Source of the DNA: Rhipidocladum racemiflorum | Lineage: Eukaryota; Streptophyta; Magnoliopsida; Poales; Poaceae | Length of the DNA stretch: 64,000 bases | Reading direction: 5' to 3' | Assembly (NCBI GenBank): GCA_036346355.1 | Contig: CM070588.1 | Coordinates: 1-64,000 of the forward strand | Part shown: piece after piece, positions 10,713 through 21,559 of the stretch | Position numbering within the stretch: the first letter of the stretch is position 1 | How the letters are laid out: every line of letters begins with the position of its first letter | Position numbers and translations under genes: made by a program | The notes under the pieces: generated by a model | Told to the model about the DNA's origin: nothing | Databases searched by the model: none | What the model saw: only the letters and a program-made list of their open reading frames with translations

Positions 10713-12181
10713 TCTTTTGCCACTAAGCAATTGATTGAAGGGCGTCGAAAGGTAGAAGAAGAAGAGAGGGACGAACGAGAAGAAGAAAAATAGCGCTTCT
10801 GAGAAAAAAGTGGAGAGCCTTACGGGGAAAAAGGTGCCATTAATATGGGGGGAGTGGTGACCATTGGAAACACCCCCCAAGAACCCGACACACGTGTGTC
10901 AGGCGGCGAAATGCACAGATGCCCGGTGAAATGAACACACATGTCCCAGTCTGTCAAATCGTCAAGACTTCGGGCATGCACCGAAGACCGCGCGAATAGC
11001 AGGACTCGATTCTGGAACCTATATAGACTTCGTAAAATTATCACTTGCATTACTTTGTTATTTTCTCCATTTCATTGATTTTTAATCTATTTTCTCATTT
11101 TGAATGATTTTTGACGGTTTTATGAATCTAGGTCCGTGACATCTCCATTGACACGGTGGATAAGAAACGCCGCGCCTATCCCAGTGCTAACGTCGTGCCG
11201 CCACCCGGTCGAGGCCTGCGCTCGCCCAGCCTCCCTCTTCGGTCGCGCTGCCGGCCGGCCTCTGTCATCGCTCACGCCGCCGCTCGTCGCTCTCCTGGCC
11301 TCGCGCTGACGCCCGGCCTCGATGCCGACTGGCCTCCGGCATCGCTCGCGCCACCTCCTGGTGGAGACCGTCGCTCCCCCGGAGTCCAGCTTCGGTCGTG
11401 CTGACGTTCGGCCTCGCACTGACGTCGCTCTCCCGGTCTCTAGCTCTAGTTCACACGCTGGTTCACACGATGAAGCTGAAGCTTGGTTGCTAATTTTTGC
11501 AGATCGTCAATGTTGGAGTGAAATTGTGTGTACATGAGCTGATTTAGTAACTAAATAGAATTGCACTAACAGAATATGTGTTCTGTATTGCTAGATGAAA
11601 TGAGGAATCTTGTTGTTCTATATTAATAGAACCTTGTTGTTACTTCTGAACCAAAGGAGTTTCTAGATCATCAATGTAATTCTCCTTGTTGTTACGTCAG
11701 CATAATGTATTTCTCCTTTTGTTAAGATGTAATGAATATACATGAAGATTTTCACTTCAAAATGTTTCTAGATCATCAATTTCGGAGTGAAATGCATCTG
11801 TTTGAAGACAAATAATTGTGCACATGGAAGATGTCCAGCTAAAAATAATTGTGAGTTCACAGCTCACATTACAATGACCATGAGTTCACATCTCACTAAG
11901 CAATCAAAGATCTCCAAAATAAAATTGAGTTCACATCTCACTAAATAATTGTGAGTTCCACCCCACATAAGAAGTGTGCCGATTTGAAGCTTTGAACACC
12001 AATCATCCAATTTGAAGCTTCCTCTTTGGAGTCATCTTCAGTGTAGTTCTGGTGTTTGGGAAGAACTGCCTTCTCCCAACAATAAAGCAAGACGGCTGCA
12101 CATATATATGTTATCACATTTAGAAAAGTCCTTTTATTTCTCATTTGAGCATTGTGGACAGAGATGCAATTGTTATTGTTG
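10713..12181. other. Non-coding stretch with a GC-rich island and short direct repeats
   Basis: A GC-rich island at 11,150-11,440 holds several overlapping arginine/serine/proline frames on both strands, none with a recognisable domain. Two copies of TGAGTTCACATCTCACTAA lie at about 11,881 and 11,925, with a related GTGAGTTCACAGCTCACAT upstream near 11,851. The phrase CATCAAT...GGAGTGAAAT recurs. This is downstream, in transposase sense, of the MULE remnant and may be its 3' flank. Confidence 0.4.
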
Positions 12182-12745
12182 TTACCTTCTAGTGACCATG
12201 CCTGGACTGTCTTGGAGTATTTGTTCTCTAGTAGGCCTTTGTGGGGTGCTAGGTTCACCTGGCCTAGCTTTTGTAGTTTTCTTTCTAGGCTTCCTTTTCC
12301 TGCAATTAAACAATAAAATTAAGATTTAGCATTAGGTGATAATTTAAGATTTGAATGAAAGAACAAAACTTGCCTTTTTTAGTTCCATTCATTGGACACT
12401 TGTAGCTAGCTTGCCTGTGTCCCTTTTCACCACATCTCTTGCAAGTCATCCGGCCTCTAATCATTTTCTTCCCCTTAGCATTGGTGGGAGCAGCATTGTC
12501 ATCATTGGCAACATCATTGGCGACAACATTGGCACCTTTATTCTTGTGGCCACCTTCAAGACATCCTTTGATCCGTAGCTTCTTTTATCTTCCAATATTT
12601 CTCTTAGCAAGTGGTGTACCCAAAACAAATAGAAACTGGACTTGTGGCCATTGTGATTTAGTTGTCATTGGCTCAATCTCTCTCCCATAAGCAGTCCTGA
12701 ATTTATCCACAGAGTAGTACACATGCACAAATTGTTCAAGATCTG
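12182..12745 (-). pseudogene. MULE (Mutator-like) transposase, C-terminal fragment with zinc knuckle
   Basis: On the minus strand from about 12,745 the frame reads DLEQFVHVYYSVDKFRTAYG, then EIEPMTTKSQWPQV and PLAKRNIGR. A stop (TAA, near 12,583) follows, and the frame continues with LRIKGCLEGGHKNKG and a CX2CX4HX5C zinc knuckle (CKRCGEKGHRQASYKC). A second exon (12,182-12,299) adds KRKPRKKTTKARPGEP and ends VTRR-stop. This is the typical C-terminus of plant MuDR-type transposases, where the knuckle follows the catalytic domain. The catalytic domain is missing: upstream the sequence changes abruptly into a copia integrase. With its internal stop and missing 5' part it cannot be active. Exon boundary near 12,300-12,375 is approximate. 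Confidence 0.8.
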
Positions 12746-13717
12746 TATCCGTCGGCCAACAGGATCCCAACAACGATATCCCTTATGCTCAGCACTGTAT
12801 CCCAGAAAAACGCACTCAACAGACTGAGCAGTCAGTTTGGTGCGTTCACGAGGTGCAAGAAGAACATAGCACACACACCCAAAAAGGCGAAGTCCAGAAT
12901 AATCAGGAAGCATGCCACAAAGACGCTCAACTGGAATCCCACCCTTAAGAGCATAAGAAGATTGGATATTGGTCAAGTAGGTGGCAGTGGAAACAGCCTC
13001 AGCCCATAAGTGAGGTGGAACAGCGGAAGCAAGCATAAGAGCACCAGCTGCCTCAAGAAGATGACGATGCTTGCGCTCAGCCACACCATTCTGAGCATGA
13101 GCACCAGGATAAGAAAACTGAGAAAGAATGCCCTGTGTAGTAAGAAAAGCTCGAAGAACTCCTAACAGATACTCCCCTGCCGAGTCAGCACGAAGAACAC
13201 GAATGAGAGAATCAAACTGAGTGCGAATCATGGTGGCAAAAGTCTTATAGATGGATAAAACTTTACTACGAGAGAACATAAAATATATCCAAGTGTGGCG
13301 AGAGAAATCATCTATAAAAAGAATATAATATCGATGACCCTCTTTTGAAATAAAAGGAGCCGAACCTCAAACATCAAAATGAATAAGATCAAAAGGACGC
13401 TGTGATATAGACTCACTAGAATGGTAGGGGAGTTGTAGCTATTTGCCAAGCTTACAACCCGTACAGTGTAAAGAAGCATCACCAGACACAGAGCCTAAAA
13501 GACCACGATGAACTAAAGAAGACAGACGCGAATCACAAAGATGGTCCAAATGGTGATGCCACTGAGCAAAAGTCCCGGTAGAAGAAGCAACGGATGCTAA
13601 AGCGGTAAAGGAAACAGAGAGACTGGTAGAGGCAGCGGAAGGTAGATGAAGCCAGTCAAACTCCCAAAGACGCTGAGAGTCATGGCGGCGAGGGCCAATC
13701 CCAACTAGAGCCCCCAT
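12745..13717 (-). pseudogene. Copia A GAG-pre-integrase and integrase
   Basis: The zinc-binding N-terminal region reads WHHHLDHLCDSRLSSLVHRG and CTGCKLGK, followed by a stop. The core follows with DDFSRHTWIY, RADSAGEYL and the AERKHRHLLEAAGALM segment carrying the catalytic Glu. The C-terminal segment (RLFGCVCYVLL, FLGYSAEHKGYRCWDP) continues until GRRIQI, where the frame leaves copia and enters MULE sequence. The role in an intact element is strand transfer of cDNA into the genome. Stops at about 13,440 and 13,365 break it. Confidence 0.85.
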
Positions 13718-13726
13718 GCGGCGATC

Positions 13727-14230
13727 CTAAACACAATAAGAGTCAGAATCAAGGATAACCCGACAACCATGATTAGTAAGCTGGCCAGCGGATATGAGCT
13801 GCACGATCAGTTTGGGAACATAAGAAACAATAGGAACATGAAAGGAGGACGACAAAAGAGTGCCTCGTCCTGCAACAGAAAGATAAGTTCCATCTGCGAT
13901 CTGCACAGTGGTAGGAGCAATAAGAGGACTAATGGAATGCAGACTTGAGAGATCAGATGTCATATGAAAAGAAGCTCCAGAGTTAAGAATCCATGGTGTG
14001 ATACCTGATGAGATTGGTGGTTTCTCACTAGAAGACTGAGTAGCAGAACTAGCGGAACTTGTCGGTGTAGTGGCAGCCATGGGACGCAGTAGGGCAAGAA
14101 TCTCTTGAGTAGAGTCAGAACCAACAGAAGTCTGCTGATGAGAGGCACCCAAGAGTCCAGTGCCCTTAGAAGGACGTCCACCTCGACGAGCAAGGTCCTT
14201 TCTGTAGCAGAACTGCTCCACATGTCCACT
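13727..14230 (-). pseudogene. Copia A protease region
   Basis: An uninterrupted stretch from the second half of the gag zinc knuckle through a serine-rich linker to the aspartic protease. The active-site segment reads WILNSGASFHMT, where copia proteases have D before SGA; the codon at 13,984-13,982 is AAC (Asn). Downstream motifs VQIADGTYLSVAGRGT and LISAGQLTNHGC are normal. The changed catalytic Asp would inactivate the enzyme even without the other lesions. Confidence 0.8.
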
Positions 14231-15060
14231 CTTTATTGCAGTAGGTGCAGTGAAGGCCTCCACCCCTAGGAGCTAGAACTGGAGTAGGCGTCACTGACGG
14301 CGAAGTAGAGCGAGGAGCCGCCAAAACTGAGGGAGACACCAGTAGGCCCGCACCGCGAAGACGAGTCTCCTCAGTGCGAATAGCGGCAAGGGCCTCCAAT
14401 AGAGTCACACGAGGTTGACGAGCAAGCAGCTAGGCACGAATCTGCTCAAATTCAGCCCAAAGATGTGTCAGGAAGTCGTAGATGCGGTGAAACTCCAAAT
14501 GAGAGTGCCGACGCTGACAACACTGGCAAGTCCGACAAACCTCCGGTCCGAGTGAATCTAGCTGACGCCACACCGAAGACAGCTGCACATAGAACTCATC
14601 CACAGTAGAATCACCTTGCTGGGGCGACTGTTCTTGTCGGACAACAGCAAGGTACAGAGAGTCTTCAGCTGGCTCATAACGATCACGAAGATGCACCCAC
14701 ATCAATTGAGCCGAAGACAAAGCAACAATGTCACCAGTAAGATGCACCTCCATGCTAGCAACCAAAATAGCAGAGGCACAAGCATCTTCATCAGTCCATG
14801 TCTTGTGAGCGATGGCGAGTCTGAAAAGACTCCACATCATCAGCATAATCATCAGAGGCCTTCTGGCGAGCAGCATCATTGGCCTCCTTAGGAATAACAG
14901 TCATGGCAGGAGAAGCAGGACGAGGCGGGCAAGATAGCTTGCCAGTAAGAAACTCCCGAAGACGCTGACCACGCATGTGAAGGCGCATATGAAGAGCCCA
15001 GTCTCGATAATTGAGACCATCGAAAATAACCGGACAGCGAGGAACAGAAACACTCCCCAA
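14172..15060 (-). pseudogene. Copia A gag
   Basis: Capsid-like polyprotein in three broken frames. It starts with CPVIFDGLNYRDWALHMR, the substrate-like N-terminal segment of copia gag (UBN2-type), then has a frame change near 14,800 and continues LSSAQLMWVHLRDRYEP and GDSTVDEFYVQLSSVWRQL. A stop interrupts it near 14,430. The protein ends with a CCHC-type knuckle beginning CTYCNKE near 14,235, whose second half (GHVEQFCYRK) is in another frame. In an intact element it would assemble the particle and bind genomic RNA. At least two frame changes plus a stop make it non-functional as read. Confidence 0.75.
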
Positions 15061-15678
15061 AGAAGAGCTAGTAGACGACGATATTTTTTTGTTTTTTTAT
15101 TTTTTTTTATTTTTTGGGGGGAGATTCAGAAGCTGGAGCCGGCCAAACTAGCTAGAATATGGAGAAGGTGGAGCTGGCCAAAAGAAGCTAGAGCCAGCCA
15201 AAACAAAATAAAACTGGCTCCACTAAAATACAGCTCACGATCAAACTCAAGTCCGATCGGCTATAGAGTCACGGGCGGCTCGCCAAGATTGGCAGAGATA
15301 GTCCGGCGGTAGCAGTCGAAGTCCTTGCTCGGACGTCGCTCAAAGGAGCCGAAGGCTGGCCGGCGCGCAGAGACCGAGTCCGTGCGGACGACGCGCGGAG
15401 GCTGAGCCCGTGCGGAAGACACGCGAAAGACTCAATCGGCGGCGGCAGGGACGGACGGTGGGCGGAAGATGAGCAAACGGGCTGGCCCGAGAAGACCAAG
15501 GGCGACTCGAGCGCAATCCGTCGGAGGGCAGCACGAGATGCAGAGGCAAGTAGAGGCGATTTTGACCGTAGATGAGGAGGCAATACGCCGTCGAGACGAG
15601 GCGGGCTCAGCTGTGGACGGGAACAGAGGAGAGATGGGAAAGCGCAAGTGCAACGCCCAGGAAGCATAACCCTAACTT
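15061..15678 (-). other. Copia A untranslated leader
   Basis: Between primer site and gag. Contains a poly-T/poly-A-like run at 15,085-15,115 and a GC-rich section (15,300-15,660) with overlapping open frames on both strands but no domain. Confidence 0.5.
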
Positions 15679-15691
15679 GACTCTGATACCA

Positions 15692-15798
15692 TGTTATGAA
15701 TAGCACTTGTAACCATCATGAGGCCAATGAGCCAGTATATATACATGTACAAGAGGATACAAAGAGATAAGCCTATATTAGACAATATCTATACTAGG
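15692..15798 (-). repeat. Copia A partial 5' LTR
   Basis: LTR sequence ending (minus strand) ACAAGTGCTATTCATAACA directly before the primer site. The same 19-base terminus and primer site recur in the LTR element at 53,379-53,504, so the two belong to related LTR families. The upstream LTR start is not identified because of the gypsy insertion. Confidence 0.7.
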
Positions 15799-15803
15799 CC
15801 GCA
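15799..15803. repeat. 5-bp target site duplication of the gypsy element (left copy)
   Basis: CCGCA here is repeated at 23,620-23,624, immediately outside the two LTR ends. Confidence 0.92.
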
Positions 15804-16732
15804 TGATGAGGACATCACTACCATGGATACGGCCATACTTACAAACCCAATGGAAACCAACAATGTCATACAAGGGCCAATTACTCGAGCTCGGGCACGA
15901 CAATTCAATTACCAGGTGAATGCGTTCCTCGGGTTGCATACAGATAATTTTATGAATGGAATGCTATTTAATCCTCGTGATGATTTTATTGTCCTTAGGA
16001 ACCATGGAGAAGGACTCCCAAGCGTCAAGCATGAAGCCAATTCTTCCGGCACAAGTTCAACTCGGATTCGCCTCCGGACAAAGCACCAACTTCAAACGAC
16101 CATAACTTTTGATCCACAAGGGTGTTTGAGGTCTATGAGTACTGGTTGGAAAGGTTTCGACGTCCTCTTTCCAACGGATCTGGCCCCATCTCCAACTTCC
16201 TAACGAGTCAACGGGAATCTGCAAAACAATTGGCATCACTTTTCCAAATCGAGAAGACGTGGGCTTTGGGCCTTGTAATAGAGTTGTAGTTGGTATCCTT
16301 CGCTTTGGACGTGTTTCCCACGCCCCTACCTCTTATAAATAGCCGGACATCGGCTCCTTAGGGTTTTGGGTTTTATTTGATTAGTTTAGCCAAGTGCAAA
16401 CTTGATCCTCGCGAAGTTGTCTTTGGGCCGACCACCTTGTCAAGATCGTCAATAAGACTCCACTTTGTTTCGCTTCAGCTTTATCCGCAATTTCAGATTG
16501 CTTATCCTATTGTTCTTGCTTGTTCTTGATTTGCTTGCAGGAATTGAACCGTGTTCAAAGTTGATCGTGCCACGGCAAGATCAATAACCACCGGAGTTGG
16601 TTTAGCGATTGCTAAGGCGCATCGTCGTCGTAAATGCGGTGTAGTCGGATAGTCAAAGTCGACTCTAACAAATCGATCGTGTGTTTCTCATCGAAAGATC
16701 GGGACACCCATATTGCCATCCCGGCGCCATCA
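15804..16732 (+). repeat. Gypsy 5' LTR (929 bp)
   Basis: TGATGAGGACATC...GCGCCATCA. Pairs with 22,699-23,619. Contains a TATAAATAG box at 16,334-16,342 and a coding segment (GPITRARARQFNYQVNAF) that in the 3' LTR is the tail of the integrase frame. Confidence 0.95.
16334..16342 (+). promoter_or_regulatory. TATA box of the gypsy 5' LTR
   Basis: TATAAATAG in the LTR, repeated at 23,227-23,235 in the 3' LTR; the position fits an LTR (RNA polymerase II) promoter. Confidence 0.6.
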
Positions 16733-16752
16733 AGTGGTATCGAGCAAACCAG
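16733..16752 (+). other. Gypsy primer binding site
   Basis: AGTGGTATCGAGCAAACCAG directly follows the LTR; TGGTATC is the usual start of a tRNA-Met-complementary primer site. Confidence 0.6.
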
Positions 16753-17919
16753 GTTGCTCGGTGAGAATTCTTTACCCTAGATTAGTAGATTGATATCTTT
16801 CCTATAGTCCAGAAACGCCATCAGTTGGATCTTCCCATACCAAAACAATTTGAGCCTCGCATTTTCCTTTCCAAAGGTAATCGCTGCGTTATTGAATTTT
16901 TGGTTGCATCGTCGTGTCGAGTTGCTGAATTCTAGTCTAGTTGGAGTCCAGGTCGAAGCGGTTTCGAGTTGTATTCGGTTTGAAGTTGTGTTCCGTTCGG
17001 TCCCAGGCTGTTGAAAAAAAAAAAAAAAAGAAGAAAAGGTGTTCTGACCGGTTTTCTTTTCTCCCGATCGTCGCTACCGACCGTCGCCCACTGTTAGCCG
17101 ATCGTCGCCCCGATCGTCGCTTGATCGATCGTCTACTTGGTCGGCCGACCGCCTCTGTTAGCCGATCGGGTTGCCTCCCGATCGTCGCCTCCCGATCGTC
17201 GCCTTTGACCGTCGCCACCGTTAGCCGATCGTTGCTCTCCCGATCGTCGCCTCCCGATCGTCGCTTTGTGACCGGTCGCCCACCGTTAGTCGATCGTCGC
17301 TGCCTCGATCGTCGCTTCATCGCCCCGATCGTTTGGCCGATCGACGCTTCACCTGCCGCCTCGATCGTCACACGATCGTCTTCCGCCGCATAGCACTTGA
17401 AAGAAAAGCGAAGTCGGATCGTTCCGCAAAAAAAAAAGAGTCCGGAACAGATCCAAAATTTTTATGTGCCAAACCTATTTTCACAAGATCACCGATCTTT
17501 TGAGATAGTTCCCTTCTTTCGCGAATTTTTTCGCTACCGATTTTTTTTTTTATTCGCGGAATCGACGCCGCCGACACGCTTTTGAGTCACGATCCTTGCT
17601 AGCCTCGAGTCAAGAACTAGTGACTAGACGTTGAACAATTCTTCAATTTTGCATTCACCGATTGGATTATTGCTAACCTTTTGCTACTAAATTAAGCCTG
17701 TCCAAGCTCCACTTTCTACCCGTCTGGGCGTTCGATCCCTTGGCAATCGCTCTACACAAACTTCTGAGAACCTTTGACAACGCCAACTACCGACAACGCC
17801 GCATTATAAGAACTTGTAAGAACTTGGGTCATAGGCTTGAGTGCTTGAGAGACTTGCCACCTAGTAGTCGATAGGAACATTATACTTGTGGTTTTTGTTT
17901 CCTTGTCATCAACTAACCA
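16753..17919 (+). other. Gypsy leader with GATCGTCGCC-type microrepeats
   Basis: Untranslated leader. A poly-A tract lies at 17,017-17,030, and 17,060-17,395 is filled with degenerate copies of CCGATCGTCGCC and CCGTTAGCCGATCGTCG. Frames across the repeat on both strands are translation of the repeat, not genes. Confidence 0.6.
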
Positions 17920-19335
17920 TGTCAGGTGACGAGTTCACTTCATCACTCCACGAACCAAGGGCATCATTACTCACTTCCAAAAGATGACGAGGAAACCACC
18001 GATGGTCTTAGCGAGGATGTACGGCTCACTAATGAGCGTATGTCAATGCAGAAGACCGTCTCAGATCCATCGAGGCCGCACAAGGGATTGCTAACACTAC
18101 TCTTGCTACTATTTTGGCTAGACTTGATACTTTTGCAAATGGGCCATCTGGTGCTTCAATCCACCTCCCGTCGTCCAAGCAACAATTCGGCTCCACAGGG
18201 GAGGCCCCCAACAGATTTAGAAGAACGAGCGAAGAGCACGAATATGATGACACCATCGATGTGGAGGAGGTCAACCCCATCCATTACGATAATGATCGTA
18301 ACCATCAACGGCCACGCTTCAATCGCCAAGGTATGCGGCGTGATCCTCCACGACCAAGGAACGGAACGGAACGAGATGATGTTTTCCCTAAGGTAAATTT
18401 CAACATGCCACCGCTTGAAGGTAAATATGACCCTGATGGTTACCTTAGTTGGGAATTACTTGTGGATCAAAAATTTGCGTGCCATGATTTCCCTGAGAAT
18501 AGAAGAGTTAGAGCTGCCACAAGTGAGTTCACTGATTTTGCTTCGTGTGGTGGAGAGAACATTGCCGTGCTCATCCAAATAATATACCCACCACTTGGGA
18601 AGCCTTGAAATTGCTAATGAGGCATAGATTTGTTCCTTCATACTATGCTAGAGATTTATTAAATAAATTGCAGCGCCCTACAAAGAAGGTAAGAATTCGG
18701 TGGAAGAATATTACCAAGAATTGCAAATTGGCATGTTGCGTTGTGGATTAATTGAGAATGAGGAAGCTTCTATGGCTCGTTTCTTAGGTGGTTTAACTCG
18801 AGAAATCCAGGATATTCTAGACTATAAGGATTATAATTCGATGACTCGGTTGTTCCATCTTGCTTGCAAAGCCGAACGTGAAGTCTTGAGTGGTCGTCAA
18901 TCGAGGGCCAAGACTAACTTTTCTGCAGGTCGAACTACTTCGTGGACACCGCGCACCTCGCTGCCCTGCCGCCAGGTACTACCACGCCGACCTCTTCCAT
19001 CAACAGAGCGGCATCCACCACCGCAAATTCGGCACCACAACCAACGCCGACGAAAAGTGCCACACAAGCTACTACAAATAGTTCGTAGTAAATTCGATTA
19101 GCATCAATGGGACGCACTAAAGATGTTCGGTGCCATCATCGCTGCAAGGGTTTCGGTCACATGATGAAGGAGTGTCCGAACAAGCGTGTGCTAATAATCC
19201 GTGAAGATGCGAGTATGACTCGGCAAGTGATCTTGATGAAGAAACATATGCTTTGCTCATTGAACATGAAGACGGCGATCCAAATGCCGAGCACGGCGAA
19301 GTGCACGTGGCTGGTGATCTTGACCAATATTTGAG
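17920..19335 (+). pseudogene. Gypsy gag
   Basis: ATG at 17,920 (MSGDEFTSSLHEP) is closed by a stop after 22 codons; the remainder is found in shifting frames. Recognisable parts are FPKVNFNMPPLEGKYDPDGY, then the capsid core EALKLLMRHRFVPSYYARDL and SVEEYYQELQIGMLRCGLIE. A CCHC zinc knuckle near 19,131-19,187 follows (RCKGFGHMMKECPNK). The spacing is that of gypsy gag: capsid, basic linker, one knuckle. It would form the particle and package RNA. At least four frame changes are visible, many explained by single-base indels. Confidence 0.8.
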
Positions 19336-20257
19336 TATTATTGCACAACGTGTGCTTAGTGCTCAGATTGCTCGCTGATCCAAATCAACGCCACAACTTG
19401 TTTTACACAAAAGGCGTCATCAAGGAGCGATCCATTCGAATAATCATTGATGGGGAGTTGCAATAATCTAGCCAAAGATGGACATGGTGGAGAAGCTAGC
19501 ACTCTCCACTAGACCACACCCTCAGCCCTACCACATTCAATGGTTCAACAACAGCGGCAAACTCAAGGTAACTCGCATGGTAAGAGTACATTTCGCTTAG
19601 GTTCCTATCATGATTATGTTGATTGCGATGTCGCACCTATGCAAGCATGTTCTATGTTATTAGGTAGACCGTGGCAATATGATAAGGATTGTTTACATCA
19701 TGGTAGAACAAATCAATACTCTTTTGTGCATAAAGAAAAGAAAAATTGTGCTACACCCAATGTCGCCTTTGATGCCATTGTAAAGGATGAAATCGCTAGA
19801 TCAAGCAAAGAGAAAAATCGAGAGAATTCTAAGAGTGAAAATCAGATTGTCACCAAAGGACTTGAACAACATAAAGCAGAGAGAATCTAACATTGATTGT
19901 GCTAAGCCGAATGAGATTAAATTGAAAGGTGCTTGTTTTCTTGAAACAAAATCTGATTTGAATGAGTTGGCTATTTGTAGGTCTACATGCTATGCTTTGG
20001 TCTGCAAAGAAACTTTGTTTTCTCTAGAGGAGATGTCCCTCTCTTTGCCTCCTGTTGTCACTAACCTTTGCAGAATACACCGACATCTTTCCAAAGGACA
20101 TCCCCTCAGTGGTCGCCGCCAATTAGAGGGATTGAGCATCAAATTGATCTCATTCCAGGGCATCCTTGCCCAACCGAGCACCTTACAGAACCAACCCTGA
20201 AGAGACACAAGAGATACAACGCCAAGTTCACGAATTGCTTGATAAAGGGTACGTGAC
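19336..20257 (+). pseudogene. Gypsy protease/linker region, heavily broken
   Basis: Between gag and reverse transcriptase. The fragment DVAPMQACSMLLGRPWQYD (about 19,630) is the typical end of the chromovirus protease. GIEHQIDLIPGHPCP (about 20,120) is the conserved lead-in to the reverse transcriptase. The catalytic D-S/T-G triad is not seen. Confidence 0.65.
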
Positions 20258-20830
20258 GTGAATCTCTTAGTCCTTGTCTTTGTACCAGTCATTTTAGTAC
20301 CTAAGAAAGATGGAACATGGCGCATGTGTGTGGATTGTAGAGCAATTAATAATATCACCATTAGATATCGCCATCCTATTCCTCGGTTAGACGATATGCT
20401 TGATGAACTAAGTGGCTCTACTATGTTCTCTAAAGTGGATTTGCGTAGTGGCTATCACCGCATTCGCATGAAGTTAGGAGATGAATGGAAAACAAGATTT
20501 AAAACTAAGTTCGGGTTATATGAGTGGTTAGTAATGCCTTTCGGGTTGACTAATGCTCCTAGCACATTCATGAGGCTGATGAACGAGGTTTTACGTGTTT
20601 TCATTGGAAAATTTGTGGTAGTTTACTTCGATGATATCTTGATTTATAGCAAATCTTTAGAGGATCATCTTGAACATCTACGTGTCGCTTTTAATGCTTT
20701 ACGCGATGCACGCTTATTTGGTAACCTTGAGAAGTGCACCTTTTGCACGGATCGAGTATCTTTTCTTGGCTATGTTGTTACTCCACAGGAATTGAAGTTG
20801 ACCAAGCCAAGGTTGAAGCAATACATCTGA
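20258..20830 (+). pseudogene. Gypsy reverse transcriptase
   Basis: An unbroken 190-codon stretch with the RT domains in order: VPKKDGTWRMCVDCRAINNI, DLRSGYHRIRM, PFGLTNAPSTFMRLMNEVL and the catalytic YFDD box at 20,624-20,635 followed by ILIYSKS. This is the best-preserved part of the element. It synthesises cDNA from the element RNA. It has no start of its own, since it was part of a polyprotein, and the frame ends with a stop where RNase H should follow. Confidence 0.92.
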
Positions 20831-20849
20831 GTTGGCCGACTCCTAACAC

Positions 20850-21450
20850 GGTCACACAGTGCGAAGTTTTCTAGGACTTGCTGGATTCTATCGTCGTTTT
20901 GTGAAGGACTTCAGCACCATCACTGCACCCATGAATGAGCTCACCAAGAAGGGTGTACCTTTTGCTTGGGGCAAGCCGCAGGAAGATGCCTTCAACATTC
21001 TGAAAGCTAAGTTAACCCCTGCACCCTTACTCCGACTTCCAGACTTTTCTAAGACTTTTGAACTAGAATGTGATGCTAGTGGAATTGGTTTGGGTGGTGT
21101 TCATTACAAGAAGGAAAACACATTTGCTTATTTTAGTGAAAAATTGAGTGGGCCAAGTTTGAATTATTCTACTTATGATAAGGAGTTATATGCGCTAGTT
21201 CGAACTTTAGAAACATGGCAACATTATTTATGGCCCAAGGAATTTGTTATACATTCGGATCATGAATCGTTAAAACATATTAGAAGTCAAGCTAAACCGA
21301 ACCGTAGACATGCAAAGTGGGTTGAATTCATTGAGTCATTTCCTTATGTCATCAAACACAAACAGGAAAGGATAATGTCATTCTTTGATGCCTTGTCTAG
21401 GAGATATACCATGCTCTCACAACTTGACTTCAAAATTTTTGGTTTGGAAA
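20850..21450 (+). pseudogene. Gypsy RNase H
   Basis: Starts with RSFLGLAGFYRRFVKDFSTI (RT thumb and connection) and continues with FELECDASGIGLGGV, where the catalytic Asp is present, then YSTYDKELYALVRTLETWQH with the catalytic Glu, and VIHSDHESLKHI with another catalytic Asp. One continuous frame, out of phase with RT because of an indel near 20,840. It degrades the RNA strand during reverse transcription. Confidence 0.9.
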
Positions 21451-21559
21451 GCGATTAAAGAGCAATATGTGCATGATGATGATTTCAAAAATGTGTTGCT
21501 CAATTGTAAAGAGGAAAAACTTGGAACAAATTTGTCCTCAATAATGGGTTTGTGTTTAG

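Larger units (their letters stand above)
12745..15798 (-). mobile_element. Truncated Ty1/copia retrotransposon (copia A)
   Basis: On the minus strand the order is partial 5' LTR (15,692-15,798), primer binding site TGGTATCAGAGTC (15,691-15,679), an untranslated leader, gag, protease, and integrase up to about 12,745. Reverse transcriptase, RNase H and the 3' LTR are absent, because the element is cut where the MULE sequence starts. Its outer LTR edge is interrupted by the gypsy insertion at 15,799-15,803. Order gag-PR-INT with a tRNA-iMet-type primer site is diagnostic of copia. Confidence 0.85.

Noticed and set aside
11120..11537. GC-rich open frames on both strands
   Set aside because: Overlapping in several frames with Arg/Pro/Ser bias from GC content; no conserved motif, splice structure or start context.
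16937..17393. Open frames of about 150 codons on both strands
   Set aside because: They are translations of the GATCGTCGCC microrepeats in the gypsy leader.
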